Source of the DNA: an uncultured Collinsella sp.
GTDB taxonomy: Bacteria; Actinomycetota; Coriobacteriia; Coriobacteriales; Coriobacteriaceae
Direction of reading: 5' to 3'
Assembly: GCA_900541205.1 (NCBI GenBank)
Contig: UQIV01000005.1
Location: 1-64,000 of the forward strand
Length of the DNA: 64,000 bases
This document shows, piece after piece, positions 20,228 to 29,826 of the stretch. How positions within the stretch are numbered: position 1 is the stretch's first letter; every line of letters starts with the position of its first letter. Made by a program: the position numbers and the translations under genes. The notes beneath the pieces are model-generated. The model searched no databases. It was not told the origin of the DNA and saw only the letters and a list, made by a program, of their open reading frames with translations.

Positions 20228-20308
20228 GGGTAGCTAATTTGGGACGGGGCTATTTTAGCTACCCGCTTATTGGGTAGCTAAAATAGCCCCGTCCCAAATT
20301 AGCTACCC
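20228..20308. repeat. Perfect 37-bp-arm palindrome
   Basis: Bases 20228-20264 and 20272-20308 are exact reverse complements around a 7-base loop (GCTTATT). Each arm is itself bounded by GGGTAGCTA and TAGCTACCC. It lies between two convergent HAD genes and has no T-run, so it could stop transcription in both directions, or be a mobile palindromic element. Confidence 0.95.
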
Positions 20309-20333
20309 CCGGAAAACCGCAAGGACTGTCCCC

Positions 20334-20371
20334 GGCTGCCGGCAGAAAAGGAACGTCCCTAACTGCCGGAT
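20334..20371 (-). terminator. Possible hairpin at the end of the second HAD gene
   Basis: CCGGCAG and CTGCCGG flank a GTCCC-containing loop immediately beside the stop codon. The T-tail is weak. Confidence 0.3.
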
Positions 20372-21165
20372 TAGGCGAGGCTCTCCAGAACACGGCGAAG
20401 TTCCTGCTGGACGGCGTGGTCGCGGTTGCGCCCCACCACGCGATCGGCAACGGCCTTGAGCGCGGGGCGTGCATTTTCCATCGCGCAAACCGTACCGACG
20501 AAGCGAATAATCTCGTAGTCGTTCATAGAGTCGCCAAACGCCATGATCTCATCGCGCCCAATGCCATAATGCTCCGCGAGCTGTGCAATACCCGAGGCTT
20601 TCGACACACCGGGCTGCATGGCGTCGATCCACGCGTTGCCCGAAGGCGCAAAAGTAAAGAGCTGACCGAGTTCGCGCTGCAGCACGTACGCACTGTCCAT
20701 AACGGCACCGTCGTCGCAAAAGATGCTCGCTTTGATGATATTTACGCTGGGATCGGGCAGCTCCCAAATGCGCTCGGCATTGGGAAGGTCCTTATCGACC
20801 TCACGCACGAACTTGCACTCGTCATCGAGCAGGAAGGACTTGGTTCGGTCAAAGAGCGCAAGATGCAGATTGGGAAACGTCCTGACGGCTTGGGCGAGCC
20901 TTCGAATCGCCAGGTGGGAATACACCTCACGGTCTACCATCTTACCGTCGGCGTAGACCTGGGCGCCGTTAGCGGCGACAAAGTCCATCTTGTCGCGAAC
21001 GGGCGCAAAGAACTCGCACAGGCGATCGTAGCGGCGACCTGACGATGCGGCGAAATGCACGCCATGCTCGTGTAGCGCCAGAATCAGTTCGTAGGTCTCG
21101 GGAGGCACCTGGCCGTTTTCGTCAAGCAGCGTGCCGTCCATATCGGATGCAATCAGTTTAAACAT
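20371..21165 (-). CDS. HAD-superfamily (Cof-type) phosphatase
   Basis: 264 residues with nucleophile motif DMDGTLL (residues 8-14), cap domain, and GDSMNDYEII near residue 210. Cytoplasmic hydrolase of unknown phosphorylated substrate, and only distantly similar to the neighbouring Cof protein at 19369. The Shine-Dalgarno GGGAG lies inside the right arm of a long leader hairpin (21171-21232), so translation may be controlled by that structure. Confidence 0.88.
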   Translation of the reverse strand: MFKLIASDMDGTLLDENGQVPPETYELILALHEHGVHFAASSGRRYDRLCEFFAPVRDKMDFVAANGAQVYADGKMVDREVYSHLAIRRLAQAVRTFPNLHLALFDRTKSFLLDDECKFVREVDKDLPNAERIWELPDPSVNIIKASIFCDDGAVMDSAYVLQRELGQLFTFAPSGNAWIDAMQPGVSKASGIAQLAEHYGIGRDEIMAFGDSMNDYEIIRFVGTVCAMENARPALKAVADRVVGRNRDHAVQQELRRVLESLA

Positions 21166-21166
21166 A

Positions 21167-21232
21167 GAAAAGCTCCCTTCGGGCTTGTTGGAATCGAACG
21201 TGTATCCGATTCCAACGTACCCAAAGGGAGCT
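21167..21232 (-). promoter_or_regulatory. Long hairpin covering the HAD gene ribosome site
   Basis: Outer arms of 13 bases (AGCTCCCTTTGGG with CCCGAAGGGAGCT, one G-U pair) enclose an inner 10-base stem GTTGGAATCG/CGATTCCAAC, and the structure ends in TTTT two bases before the ATG. It may be the adenine deaminase terminator, a leader regulator of the HAD gene, or both. Confidence 0.7.
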
Positions 21233-21332
21233 CAAATAAGACCCCGCAGTCATAAACGTTACATGGACCTAGCACATAGCTCACGCGCGCCAGAGGTCCC
21301 ACGGTCGCAGCGTCAGGCGACACGCCAAAGAG

Positions 21333-21378
21333 TGTCCCCAACGACTAGTCGTTTAAGAACGTCCCCAATGACTAGTCG
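21333..21378. repeat. Two direct copies of a GTCCCCAAxGACTAGTCG element
   Basis: The motif appears at about 21333 and 21361; each contains the self-complementary GACTAGTC. The second copy reaches the adenine deaminase stop codon. Confidence 0.6.
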
Positions 21379-23192
21379 GCGTAGGTGAAGGTCGTGACGT
21401 CGAACATGCCCTCGGGGCGGATGCGGAGCGTCGGGATGACCGGCAGGGGCAGGAAGATGATGCCCATGATGGGGTCGAGCGGCGGCTCAATACCCATGGC
21501 GCGTGCCTTAACCATAAAGTCGTCGTGCTGCGCGGCGACATCCTCGGCCGTGCCTTCGCTCATCAGGCCGCCGAGCGCCAGCGGAATGCGCGCCACGACC
21601 TCGCCGTTGCGCACCAGCACGTGACCGCCCTGGCCCACGGCCTCGACGGCAGCCATCATATCTGCGGCGTTGTCGCCCACCACGCACACGTTGTGCGAGT
21701 CGTGGCCAATCGTCGAGGCGATAGCGCCGCCCGTGATGGTAAAGCCGCGCACCCAGCCGCGGCCGATATGCTTGCCGACGAGCCCCATGCCGGCGGGACC
21801 GTCGCCATCGGCGCCCTCAGCCTGCAGTGACACGCCGCGGCCGTGACGCTCGATCAGCATAATGCGGCGCAGGCCCTCGGCGCTCTCGGGGCGAGCCATA
21901 CCCGTGATGGCCTTGCCCGGCACCACGTCAATCACGGCCTCGCCCGGCTTAAAGGCATAGTCGAACACGTCGAGCGATAGCTTCGGCAGCTTAACGGAAG
22001 CACGCAGCTCATCGGCAAGGGCCGCAACCTCAGCCATCTCGGGTGCGATCTCGCCCACAAAGGTGCCGTCCTGCGCCACCAGAGCACCGGCGGCATATAC
22101 GCGATGCGGAGCCGTGGCAAACGTCAGGTCATTGAGCACCAGCAGGTCGGCACGCTTGCCCGGGGCAATCGCACCACGCAGCTCGTGCGGGTCGCGGCAA
22201 CCGTGGTCCAGGCCAAATGCCTCGGCCGTGGACAGGGACGCCATAGAGATGGCAACCACGGGGTCAATACCGGCCTCGATAGCCACGCGGCAGGCATTGT
22301 CGATCATACCGGTCGAAAGCGCGTCGGAGGGAGCGCGGTCATCGGTCGCAAAACAGCAGCGGCGGGCACGGGCGGGGTTTTCCAGCAGCATCGGCGACAG
22401 GTTAGCCAGGTCATGGCTGCACGTGCCTTCGCGCAGCATCACATACATGCCGCGAGATAGCTTGTCGAGCGCCTCCTCGGGAATCGTCGACTCGTGGTCG
22501 GCGATAATGCCCGCCGCGGCATAGGCATTGAGGTCCTTGCCGGCAACGAGCGGCGCATGGCCGTCGACCTGCTTGGACGGCGTCTGGTTGGCAGCATCGA
22601 TGCGAGCACAGGTCTCGGGGTCGGCCATAAAGACACCCGGCAGGTTCATCATTTCGCCCAGACCAAAGACATCGCCCGGATGCTCGGCAAAAAACGCCTG
22701 CATGTCAGCGGCGGTAATCACAGCGCCCGCCTGTTCATCGGGCAGTGCGGGCACGCACGAGGGCATCATGTACTTGATGGAAATGGGCGCGCGACGGCCG
22801 TCCTCGATCATAAAGCGCAGGCCGTCCAGGCCGGAAACGTTGGCGATCTCGTGGCTGTCGGCAATGGCAGTGGTGGTGCCGCGCGTCGCCGCCATGCGCG
22901 CATACTCGGCGGGACGGATGTTCGAGGACTCAATGTGCAGATGTCCGTCGATAAAGCCGGGGGCGAGATAGCGACCCTGGCAGTCAATGACCTCGGTCGC
23001 CTCGTAGGTGCCGGAGGCATCGTCGCGGCCGTCGTAGAGCACGCCGACGATTACGCCATCCTTGACGGCAACGCTACCAGGCGCCACGCGCTGGCCATAT
23101 ACGTCGACAATCTGCGCATTGGTGAACAGCGTGTCGACGGGCACACGACCCTCGGCTGCATCGATCACAGACCTCATGACCTCAACGGACAT
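21372..23192 (-). CDS. ade: Adenine deaminase
   Basis: 606 residues. Converts adenine to hypoxanthine and ammonia in purine salvage. Metal-ligand motif GFIDGHLHIESS lies near residue 80, with HEIANVSG and further histidine motifs after it, and the C-terminal domain (FTITGGAIASTIGHDSHN) is typical of the Ade family. It is transcribed alone, downstream of a palindrome copy. Its product could feed the xanthine/urate hydroxylase cluster further along the window (inference). Confidence 0.93.
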   Translation of the reverse strand: MSVEVMRSVIDAAEGRVPVDTLFTNAQIVDVYGQRVAPGSVAVKDGVIVGVLYDGRDDASGTYEATEVIDCQGRYLAPGFIDGHLHIESSNIRPAEYARMAATRGTTTAIADSHEIANVSGLDGLRFMIEDGRRAPISIKYMMPSCVPALPDEQAGAVITAADMQAFFAEHPGDVFGLGEMMNLPGVFMADPETCARIDAANQTPSKQVDGHAPLVAGKDLNAYAAAGIIADHESTIPEEALDKLSRGMYVMLREGTCSHDLANLSPMLLENPARARRCCFATDDRAPSDALSTGMIDNACRVAIEAGIDPVVAISMASLSTAEAFGLDHGCRDPHELRGAIAPGKRADLLVLNDLTFATAPHRVYAAGALVAQDGTFVGEIAPEMAEVAALADELRASVKLPKLSLDVFDYAFKPGEAVIDVVPGKAITGMARPESAEGLRRIMLIERHGRGVSLQAEGADGDGPAGMGLVGKHIGRGWVRGFTITGGAIASTIGHDSHNVCVVGDNAADMMAAVEAVGQGGHVLVRNGEVVARIPLALGGLMSEGTAEDVAAQHDDFMVKARAMGIEPPLDPIMGIIFLPLPVIPTLRIRPEGMFDVTTFTYAD

Positions 23193-23343
23193 ACATACTC
23201 CTTTAACTGTAGAAATAGCTGCGGAGCGGACGAGCCTTCACCGCAGCAAGCCAATAGCAATTGTATGCCCAAACGATGGGTCAACGATACGCCCCTCCGC
23301 TTAACGGCACCGCCAAATGATCCCTTGGGGACGGAGGAAAAAA

Positions 23344-23410
23344 AGTTGCGGTGGAATAGTTCCTACCTGGGCGCCCGTATGGCATTTTTAGGAACTATTT
23401 CACCGCAACT
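23344..23410. repeat. Dispersed palindrome, copy C
   Basis: 21-base arms with one mismatch (AGTTGCGGTGGAATAGTTCCT against its complement) between adenine deaminase and tyrS. This is the best-preserved long pairing apart from copy E. Confidence 0.9.
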
Positions 23411-23473
23411 CAAAAGGCCGCAGTCGGGAACCCCGGCTGCGGCCCTATTGCACATGTTAGGTTGACCTACTTG

Positions 23474-24685
23474 CTAGACCAATTTAAAGCCCTTGCGCTT
23501 GCCTACGGAGAGGGTGTCGCCCAGTTTGAGGGCGCTGGGGTCGATGTTGTAGCTCTTGGGAGCCACGGCCTTGCCGTTGATCTTGACGCCGCCGCCGTCG
23601 ATATCGCGACGGGCCTGTCCGGCGCTCGCCGAAAGGCCCAGGTCCTTAAGCAGGCCTGCGAGGTAGATCTGGCCCTCGTCGTTGACGGTCAACTCAACAT
23701 GCTTCTCGGGGAAGTCGGCGAGCTGGCCCTCCTTGAACACGCGGTCGAACTCGGCCTGGGCCTCGTCGCCGGCACCGGCGCCGTGGTAGGTGTCGCACAG
23801 GTCGCGGCCCAGAGCGCGCTTGAGCTCATAGGGATCGGCAGAGCCGTCGGCCAGAGCAGCGTCGATCTTGTCGACCTCGGCCGGGGTGAGCGAGCTCGCC
23901 AGACGATAGTACTTACCGATCATCTCGTCGGGGATGGACATGGTCTTGCCGAACATATCCTTGGGAGCATCGGTCAGGCCGATGTAGTTGCCGTAGGACT
24001 TGGACATCTTGCGCACGCCATCGGTGCCCTCGAGCAGCGGCATGGTGAGCGCGATCTGCGGCTCCATACCCATCTTCTCCATGAGCTCGCGGCCGGCGAG
24101 CAGGTTGAAGAGCTGATCGGTGCCGCCCATCTCCACGTCGGCCTTAATCTGCACAGAGTCGAAAGCCTGCATCACGGGATACAGGAACTCATGCAGGGCG
24201 ATCGGCGTCTGAGACTGGTAGCGCTTGGTAAAGTCGTCGCGCTCAAGAATGCGGGCAACGGTGAACTTGGAGCACACCTGCAGCAGGCCGGCCAGATCCA
24301 TCGAAAGGATCCAATCGCCGTTGTGCACGATGGTGGTCTTCTCGGGGTCCAGGATCTTCATGGCCTGGCTCACGTAGGTCTCGGCGTTGGCCTCGATTTG
24401 CTCCTGCGAAAGCTGCGGGCGGGTGGAGTTCTTGCCCGAGGGGTCGCCGATCAGCGCGGTACCGTTGCCGATGATGAGGGTGACGTTATGGCCCAGGTCC
24501 TGGAACTGACGCATCTTGCGCAGGGGCACGGCGTGGCCCAGGTGCAGGTCGGGGCTGGTGGGATCGACGCCGAGCTTGATGTTGAGGGGCTCGCCCTTCT
24601 CAAGCTTCTTGCGAAGATCGGCCTCAGGGACGATCTGCGCTGCACCCGAGGTAATGATACGCATTTGCTCGTCAACAGACAGCAT
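23474..24685 (-). CDS. tyrS: Tyrosyl-tRNA synthetase
   Basis: 403 residues. Charges tRNA-Tyr. HIGH-type motif LHLGH is near residue 46, KMSKS near residue 230, and an S4-like RNA-binding domain (LSASAGQARRDIDGGGVKING) is at the C-terminus. The start at 24685 follows AGGAGG at ideal distance; upstream extension to 24781 has no ribosome site. No T-box-like leader is evident in the ~95 bases upstream. Confidence 0.95.
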   Translation of the reverse strand: MLSVDEQMRIITSGAAQIVPEADLRKKLEKGEPLNIKLGVDPTSPDLHLGHAVPLRKMRQFQDLGHNVTLIIGNGTALIGDPSGKNSTRPQLSQEQIEANAETYVSQAMKILDPEKTTIVHNGDWILSMDLAGLLQVCSKFTVARILERDDFTKRYQSQTPIALHEFLYPVMQAFDSVQIKADVEMGGTDQLFNLLAGRELMEKMGMEPQIALTMPLLEGTDGVRKMSKSYGNYIGLTDAPKDMFGKTMSIPDEMIGKYYRLASSLTPAEVDKIDAALADGSADPYELKRALGRDLCDTYHGAGAGDEAQAEFDRVFKEGQLADFPEKHVELTVNDEGQIYLAGLLKDLGLSASAGQARRDIDGGGVKINGKAVAPKSYNIDPSALKLGDTLSVGKRKGFKLV

Positions 24686-24781
24686 TGGGTATCCTCCTTT
24701 TGCTATAGCACCCTCGCCGAAAACGGCGGTGCTGGAAGTCCATAAACTCTCACATGATAACAAACTGACGCGACGCGGCAC

Positions 24782-26740
24782 CTACGACAGGAAAATCCTC
24801 GTCCTGCCGCACGCGTCAACGGCGACCGGCAGGCGCGTACCGTCACGTTCAACCAAATAGCGCGTTTGCCGACGACGCGAGCAGTCGCGACAATGGACCT
24901 GGCCCGCCGCATCCGTCGCGCAGACGCCCTCGGCGGTCAGCAGGCAGTGCTCGCACACCATAAGCTCGGGACGGTCGGCGTCGATGGGGCCAAGGACGCC
25001 GGGTTCAGCAGCCAGCTCGGCAATACGCCCCCTATCATTGTTGAGCAACTCGGCCGGCAAGTACACCCGCCCTGCACCGAGCCCGCGCAGCCAAGCAAAC
25101 GTTGCCCGATTCGCGCAGAACACCGGCGCCGCCACGTCAAACGTCACGCCCAGCTCGCGAGCCATCGCCACCTGCCCCAGGTTGCGGCAGACGACGCGCC
25201 CGGCACGCTGCATCAGTGAGCGGGTCCTGTCAGCGTCACCCGTGCGGCACACCTCGTCAAGCACCACAATGGCGTCGGACAAATCGAGTTCTCCGCGCGG
25301 GTCGGCATCCATCAGCTGCCAAGCAAAAACCATGCGAGCGGAAACCGCGCACTCCACCAACTCCGTCGACGCACCGCCATCCACCGCAACGTCCTCAAAG
25401 GGCAGCACCTCAACGACACGTGCAACGGGCGCAATCGCATCCGCCTCGGCCCGCATGCGCTCCAACACCGCCGCCGTCTGATCCAACACGCCGGCGCTGC
25501 GAATCAGGTACACCTCGCAGCCCGTGTCCACCTTACGCTTGCAATGCACGACGACGCGCTTCCCCGCTGCGGCATCCACCGGGCAGGGCACCTGCGGCCA
25601 GCGCTTGGGCACATCGGGGCGCGCGTCGACACCCGGATAAAACCGAATCTCGAGCGTGTCACCCGCCGCCACGGCGGCGTCGAGCTCAACGGTCACCTCT
25701 TCGTGACCCACCGCCACCAAGTGGCCCACACGCACGCCCTGGTTGATCGCGCGCTCAAAGCTCATGAGCTCGGCACCCGAACGACCCCGCAGATACGCAT
25801 CGGTAAAGCCGCGGTTGAACGACCTTCCCAGCTCGCGCTCAAGCGTCGGCACCGCATCGGCATCCCATGTGCCGTCGCGCAGCATATCAAGCGCCCGACG
25901 CCACACCCTCACCACGTTAAAGACGTAGTCGGGATTCTTCATGCGACCCTCGATCTTGAGCGATGCCACGCCGGCATCTACAAGCTCGGGCAGATGCGCA
26001 ATACCCAGATAGTCGTGCGGGCACAGCAGGCGATCTCCCTCGACGGCGACAACGCTCTGCCCCGCCTCGTCCACTAGGTCGTACGCCAGACGGCACGGCT
26101 GTGTGCAGTCGCCGCGCATCGCCGAGCGCCCACGCCGCAGGGCCGAGAACTCGCACGCCCCCGAATAGCCGATGCAAATCGCACCGTGGCAGAATACCTC
26201 GATGGGCACGCCCGTGGCACATAGCGCCGCAATCTCGTCGACCGTCAGCTCGCGCGCCGTCGTCACGCGCTCGACCCCCAGCTCGTCGGCGGCAAGCCGC
26301 ACGGCACCCTCGCTATGAGCGCCCGCCTGCGTGGACAGGTGAATCTCGACCCCGGGAATCGCCGCGCGCAGCGCGCAGGCCAACCCGGCATCGGCCACAA
26401 TCAGAGCATCGGCGCCCAGCTCCAGTGCATGAGCTCCCAGCGCCACCGCGTCGGACAGCTCATCGTCAAACACGAACACGTTGAGCGTCACGTACACGCG
26501 CACGCCATGGGCATGCGCCACGGCACAACCGCGCGCAAACTCGCCATCCGTAAAGCCATGAGCGCTCACACGGGCGTTAAAGCCGCCCAACCCCGCATAG
26601 ATGGCATCGGCACCCGCGGCGATGGCCGCAAGCATCTGGTCGAGCCCGCCCGCCGGCGCCAGCAGCTCGGGCAGCGCCGCACCGGCAGCATCCAATCTAG
26701 TCTCGTATTGTCCGCTCGGCCCCATCGTCCGAATCGCCAT
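24782..26740 (-). CDS. Peptidase U32 family protein (tRNA/rRNA hydroxylation type)
   Basis: 652 residues. The N-terminal ~400 residues match the U32 fold, including the signature EVFCHGAICIGYSG and a cysteine-rich patch (GDCTQPCR). The C-terminal part adds a CxxC...CxxC cluster (CEHC...CRDC). Despite the name, characterised relatives such as RlhA and TrhP act in RNA hydroxylation rather than proteolysis; which applies here is unknown. The start at 26740 is set by AAGGAG seven bases upstream. It is divergent from the PBP gene. Confidence 0.85.
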   Translation of the reverse strand: MAIRTMGPSGQYETRLDAAGAALPELLAPAGGLDQMLAAIAAGADAIYAGLGGFNARVSAHGFTDGEFARGCAVAHAHGVRVYVTLNVFVFDDELSDAVALGAHALELGADALIVADAGLACALRAAIPGVEIHLSTQAGAHSEGAVRLAADELGVERVTTARELTVDEIAALCATGVPIEVFCHGAICIGYSGACEFSALRRGRSAMRGDCTQPCRLAYDLVDEAGQSVVAVEGDRLLCPHDYLGIAHLPELVDAGVASLKIEGRMKNPDYVFNVVRVWRRALDMLRDGTWDADAVPTLERELGRSFNRGFTDAYLRGRSGAELMSFERAINQGVRVGHLVAVGHEEVTVELDAAVAAGDTLEIRFYPGVDARPDVPKRWPQVPCPVDAAAGKRVVVHCKRKVDTGCEVYLIRSAGVLDQTAAVLERMRAEADAIAPVARVVEVLPFEDVAVDGGASTELVECAVSARMVFAWQLMDADPRGELDLSDAIVVLDEVCRTGDADRTRSLMQRAGRVVCRNLGQVAMARELGVTFDVAAPVFCANRATFAWLRGLGAGRVYLPAELLNNDRGRIAELAAEPGVLGPIDADRPELMVCEHCLLTAEGVCATDAAGQVHCRDCSRRRQTRYLVERDGTRLPVAVDACGRTRIFLS

Positions 26741-26902
26741 CGGCAAACTCCTTACCAAGGTATGCATTCACTCTGAAAAATGCCGTCTTCCAGCATACAC
26801 GAGGCCTCGCGCGCCCCGTTTGGTTTATCGTGTAATAACTTATGTCCATCCTGCCCCGACGGCACATCCGCCGTCCGGCACGACATACCTGGAGGTCAAT
26901 AT

Positions 26903-29110
26903 ATGGGTCCTCGCCAACGACAGGGACGCAGCCGTTCAAAGACGCATGCCCTGCCCATAATCCTGCTCTCGTTTTTGGGCTTTTTGCTTATCGCGGGCGT
27001 GGCATTTGGCATCGGCATGGTCGGCAACGTCAACCGCTGGCTGTCCGATCTGCCCGACTACACCGACGCCAACGCGTATCTGGTGAGCGAGCCCACCGAG
27101 ATCGTCGACTGCAACGGCAACAAGATCGCGAGCTTCTACACGCAAAACCGCAAGTCCATCACCAAGGACGAGGTCTCCCCCTACGTGCTGCAGGGCACCG
27201 TTGACGTCGAGGACGAGCGCTTCTACGAGCACGGCGGTATCGACCTGTGGGGTATCGCGCGTGCTGCGGTGGCAACCCTCGGCGGCGGGCACGAAGGCGC
27301 CTCGACTATCACCCAGCAGCTGGTGCGCAACACCATTCTGCAGGAGGAGCAGTTCGACTCGACCATCGAGCGTAAGGTACGCGAGGCCTACATCGCCATC
27401 AAGATGGAGGACATGTACTCCAAAGACGAGATCCTCATGATGTACCTCAACACCATCTATTACGGTCACGGCGCCTACGGCATCGAGGCCGCAGCCGAGA
27501 CCTATCTGTCCAAGAGCGCCGCCGACCTCACCCTGAGCGAGGCCGCGCTGCTCATCGGCCTTCCCAACTCGCCTTCGCAGTACGACCCCACGGTCAACCC
27601 CGACCTAGCACTGTCTCGCCGCAACAAGGTCCTCGACAACATGCTGCGCCTGGGCCACATCACCCAGGAGGAGCACGATGCCGCACAGGCCGAGCCCATC
27701 ACCCTCAACGTGACCGAGATTTCGGGCAGCGGCGTCGACGTATACTCGCAGCCCTACTTTGTCGCCTATGTTAAGCAGCTGCTGGAGCAGGAGTTCTCGA
27801 CCGACGTGCTCTTTAAGGGCGGCCTGACCGTCAAGGCCACCATCGACCCCACGATGCAGCAGGTGGCAGAGAATGCCGTCCGCGAGCAGCTCGACACGCT
27901 CTCACTCGACGGCCTGGACATGGGCATGGTCGTCGTCGACCCCAAGACCGGCTACATCAAGTGCATGGTGGGCGGCTATGACTACAACGCCGACGAGAAC
28001 CACGTAAACCATGCCACGGCCAAGCGTCCCGTCGGCTCCACCTTTAAGGCCTTTACGCTGGCAACTGCCATCCAAAACGGCATGAACCCCAACGTCACCC
28101 TCAACTGCAACTCGCCGCTCAAGGCCAAGGGCACCACGACCGAGGTCCAAAACTACGCCAACCATAGCTATGGCAACATCACGCTTAAGCAGGCGACGGC
28201 ATACTCCTCCAACACCGGCTACATCCAGGTGGCGGAAGCCGTCGGCAACAGCAAGATCATCTCACTCGTCAAAAAGCTCGGCATCGATCCCGCCAAGGAC
28301 AACATCGAGGACGTTCCCGTCATGACCCTCGGCACCGGCTCGATCTCGCCGCTCGAGATGGCCGCCGCCTATGCGACGTTTGCCAACGGCGGCTACTATC
28401 GCCAGCCGATCGCCATCACCGAGATTGACTCTCGTACCGGTTCGGTGCTGTACCAGCACACCGACAATCCCTCACAGGTGCTTACCGAGGGCGAGGCCGC
28501 CGCGGTCACCGATGTTCTGTCCGGCGTCATGCAGGGCGGCGGTACGGGTGCTGCCGGTGCCCTGAGCGTCAACCAGCCCTATGCCGGCAAGACGGGCACC
28601 ACCGACAACACCACCAACCTGTGGTTCTGCGGCTATACCCCGCAGCTGGCGTGCGCCCTGTGGACCGGCTATTCCGCGGGCGAGATCCCCATCCAAAAAT
28701 ACGGCACGGACCTGCTGGGCGACAGCACCAACCTGCCTGTCTTTAAGCGGTTTATGAACACCGTTCTGACCGGTACCGAGCGCGAGGAGTTTGCGACCGG
28801 AACGGCTCCCACCTACAAGAACAACAGCGTCTGGAAGTTCTACGGCACCAACAACACCAAGAAGACGGAGAACGACGACAAGGACGAGAACGAAGACGAA
28901 GAGGAAACCACTACCACAACGACTACCACGACGACCACCGAGACCACGGGCGGCGACACCACCGGCGGCACCGGTACCACCGGCGGCACCGGTACCACCG
29001 GTGGCTCGACGGGCGGATCCACTGGTGGTTCGACCGGCGGCGATGGCGGCACGCCTACGCCTACGCCCACTCCCGACCCCTCGCCCACGCCTGACGATAC
29101 GGTCGGCTAG
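26903..29110 (+). CDS. Class A penicillin-binding protein (PBP1A type)
   Basis: 735 residues. Bifunctional peptidoglycan synthase: one N-terminal membrane anchor (about residues 17-42), a GT51 glycosyltransferase with catalytic DVEDERFYEH, then a transpeptidase with STFK (active serine), SSNTG and KTGTT motifs. The C-terminal ~75 residues are an acidic, then Thr-rich, then Gly/Thr/Ser and Pro/Thr repeat tail that probably spans the wall. The start at 26903 is fixed by TGGAGG; the longer frame to 26780 is not needed. Confidence 0.93.
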   Translation: MGPRQRQGRSRSKTHALPIILLSFLGFLLIAGVAFGIGMVGNVNRWLSDLPDYTDANAYLVSEPTEIVDCNGNKIASFYTQNRKSITKDEVSPYVLQGTVDVEDERFYEHGGIDLWGIARAAVATLGGGHEGASTITQQLVRNTILQEEQFDSTIERKVREAYIAIKMEDMYSKDEILMMYLNTIYYGHGAYGIEAAAETYLSKSAADLTLSEAALLIGLPNSPSQYDPTVNPDLALSRRNKVLDNMLRLGHITQEEHDAAQAEPITLNVTEISGSGVDVYSQPYFVAYVKQLLEQEFSTDVLFKGGLTVKATIDPTMQQVAENAVREQLDTLSLDGLDMGMVVVDPKTGYIKCMVGGYDYNADENHVNHATAKRPVGSTFKAFTLATAIQNGMNPNVTLNCNSPLKAKGTTTEVQNYANHSYGNITLKQATAYSSNTGYIQVAEAVGNSKIISLVKKLGIDPAKDNIEDVPVMTLGTGSISPLEMAAAYATFANGGYYRQPIAITEIDSRTGSVLYQHTDNPSQVLTEGEAAAVTDVLSGVMQGGGTGAAGALSVNQPYAGKTGTTDNTTNLWFCGYTPQLACALWTGYSAGEIPIQKYGTDLLGDSTNLPVFKRFMNTVLTGTEREEFATGTAPTYKNNSVWKFYGTNNTKKTENDDKDENEDEEETTTTTTTTTTTETTGGDTTGGTGTTGGTGTTGGSTGGSTGGSTGGDGGTPTPTPTPDPSPTPDDTVG

Positions 29111-29133
29111 AAATTCATCCAGCCATAAGCAAC

Positions 29134-29175
29134 AAGGCCCCCGAGCAGCTTATTAAACTGCTCGGGGGCCTTTTT
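29134..29175 (+). terminator. PBP1A terminator
   Basis: AGGCCCCCGAGCAG pairs with CTGCTCGGGGGCCT and ends in TTTTT. Confidence 0.92.
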
Positions 29176-29215
29176 AGTTTAAAGCGACCTGATGGGCGAT
29201 CTTTATACCGGCAGA

Positions 29216-29250
29216 CAAAAAGGGTGTACCGACCAACGTCGATACCCCTT
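29216..29250 (-). terminator. argR terminator
   Basis: On the minus strand a GGGTATCGAC/GTCGGTACACCC-type imperfect stem with a 4-base loop runs into TTTTT, just past the argR stop. Confidence 0.7.
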
Positions 29251-29299
29251 ACAAGCCACTATGTCAGCGCGCACTGTGCCGAGCGCACGACCCGCACGC

Positions 29300-29737
29300 C
29301 TACTTGCGAGAATTGCTCAGCTTATTGATCAGCGCTTCAAGACGCTCGCCGTCCTCGGCCGTCTGGGCAATAACCAAAATCGTATCGTTGCCGGCAAGCG
29401 AGCCAAGCACATCGGGCAGCTCTGCCGCATCAACAGCGGCGGCGATGCCGGAAGCCGTACCAGGCTGAGCCTTGATCATAACCAGATTATCGGTGCGCAG
29501 AACGCCCGTTACGAGCTCGGAAACCATACGCTGCAGGTGCAGGTCCTCTGCCAGAACATAGATGCCCTCAGGGAGCTTACGCAGCCCCATGTCGGCAATA
29601 TCGCGAGAGACAGTCGCCTGCGTGCAATCAAAGCCCATAGCGCGGAGCTCATCGACCAGCACGCGCTGCGTGCGGACGTCCTTATTGCGCACAATATCTC
29701 TAATGGCATCCTGGCGCCCATTGCGTTTTTTAGCCAT
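29300..29737 (-). CDS. argR: Arginine repressor
   Basis: 145 residues. An N-terminal winged helix (VRTQRVLVDELRAMGFDCTQATVSRDI) binds ARG boxes, and a C-terminal hexamerisation/arginine-binding domain carries the GTASGIAAAVD motif. The start at 29737 is supported by GGAGAGAGGG; the frame upstream to 29770 is not needed. No arginine biosynthesis gene is adjacent. A palindrome at 29771-29785 upstream may be an autoregulatory site. Confidence 0.92.
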   Translation of the reverse strand: MAKKRNGRQDAIRDIVRNKDVRTQRVLVDELRAMGFDCTQATVSRDIADMGLRKLPEGIYVLAEDLHLQRMVSELVTGVLRTDNLVMIKAQPGTASGIAAAVDAAELPDVLGSLAGNDTILVIAQTAEDGERLEALINKLSNSRK

Positions 29738-29770
29738 ACAAACCCTCTCTCCAAAAGATGGCGGAGACAA

Positions 29771-29785
29771 TCAATCAGTGATTGA
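29771..29785. promoter_or_regulatory. Palindrome upstream of argR
   Basis: TCAATCA-G-TGATTGA, 34 bases before the argR start. It is a candidate operator, although it does not closely match the E. coli ARG box. Confidence 0.4.
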
Positions 29786-29826
29786 ATAGTTTAACGCTAT
29801 TTGAAGGCTTTTGTGTATAAGAACGC

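Noticed and set aside
21171..21232. tRNA gene (GTTCGATTCC resembles a T-loop)
   Set aside because: The sequence is a simple nested hairpin without acceptor, D and anticodon arms.
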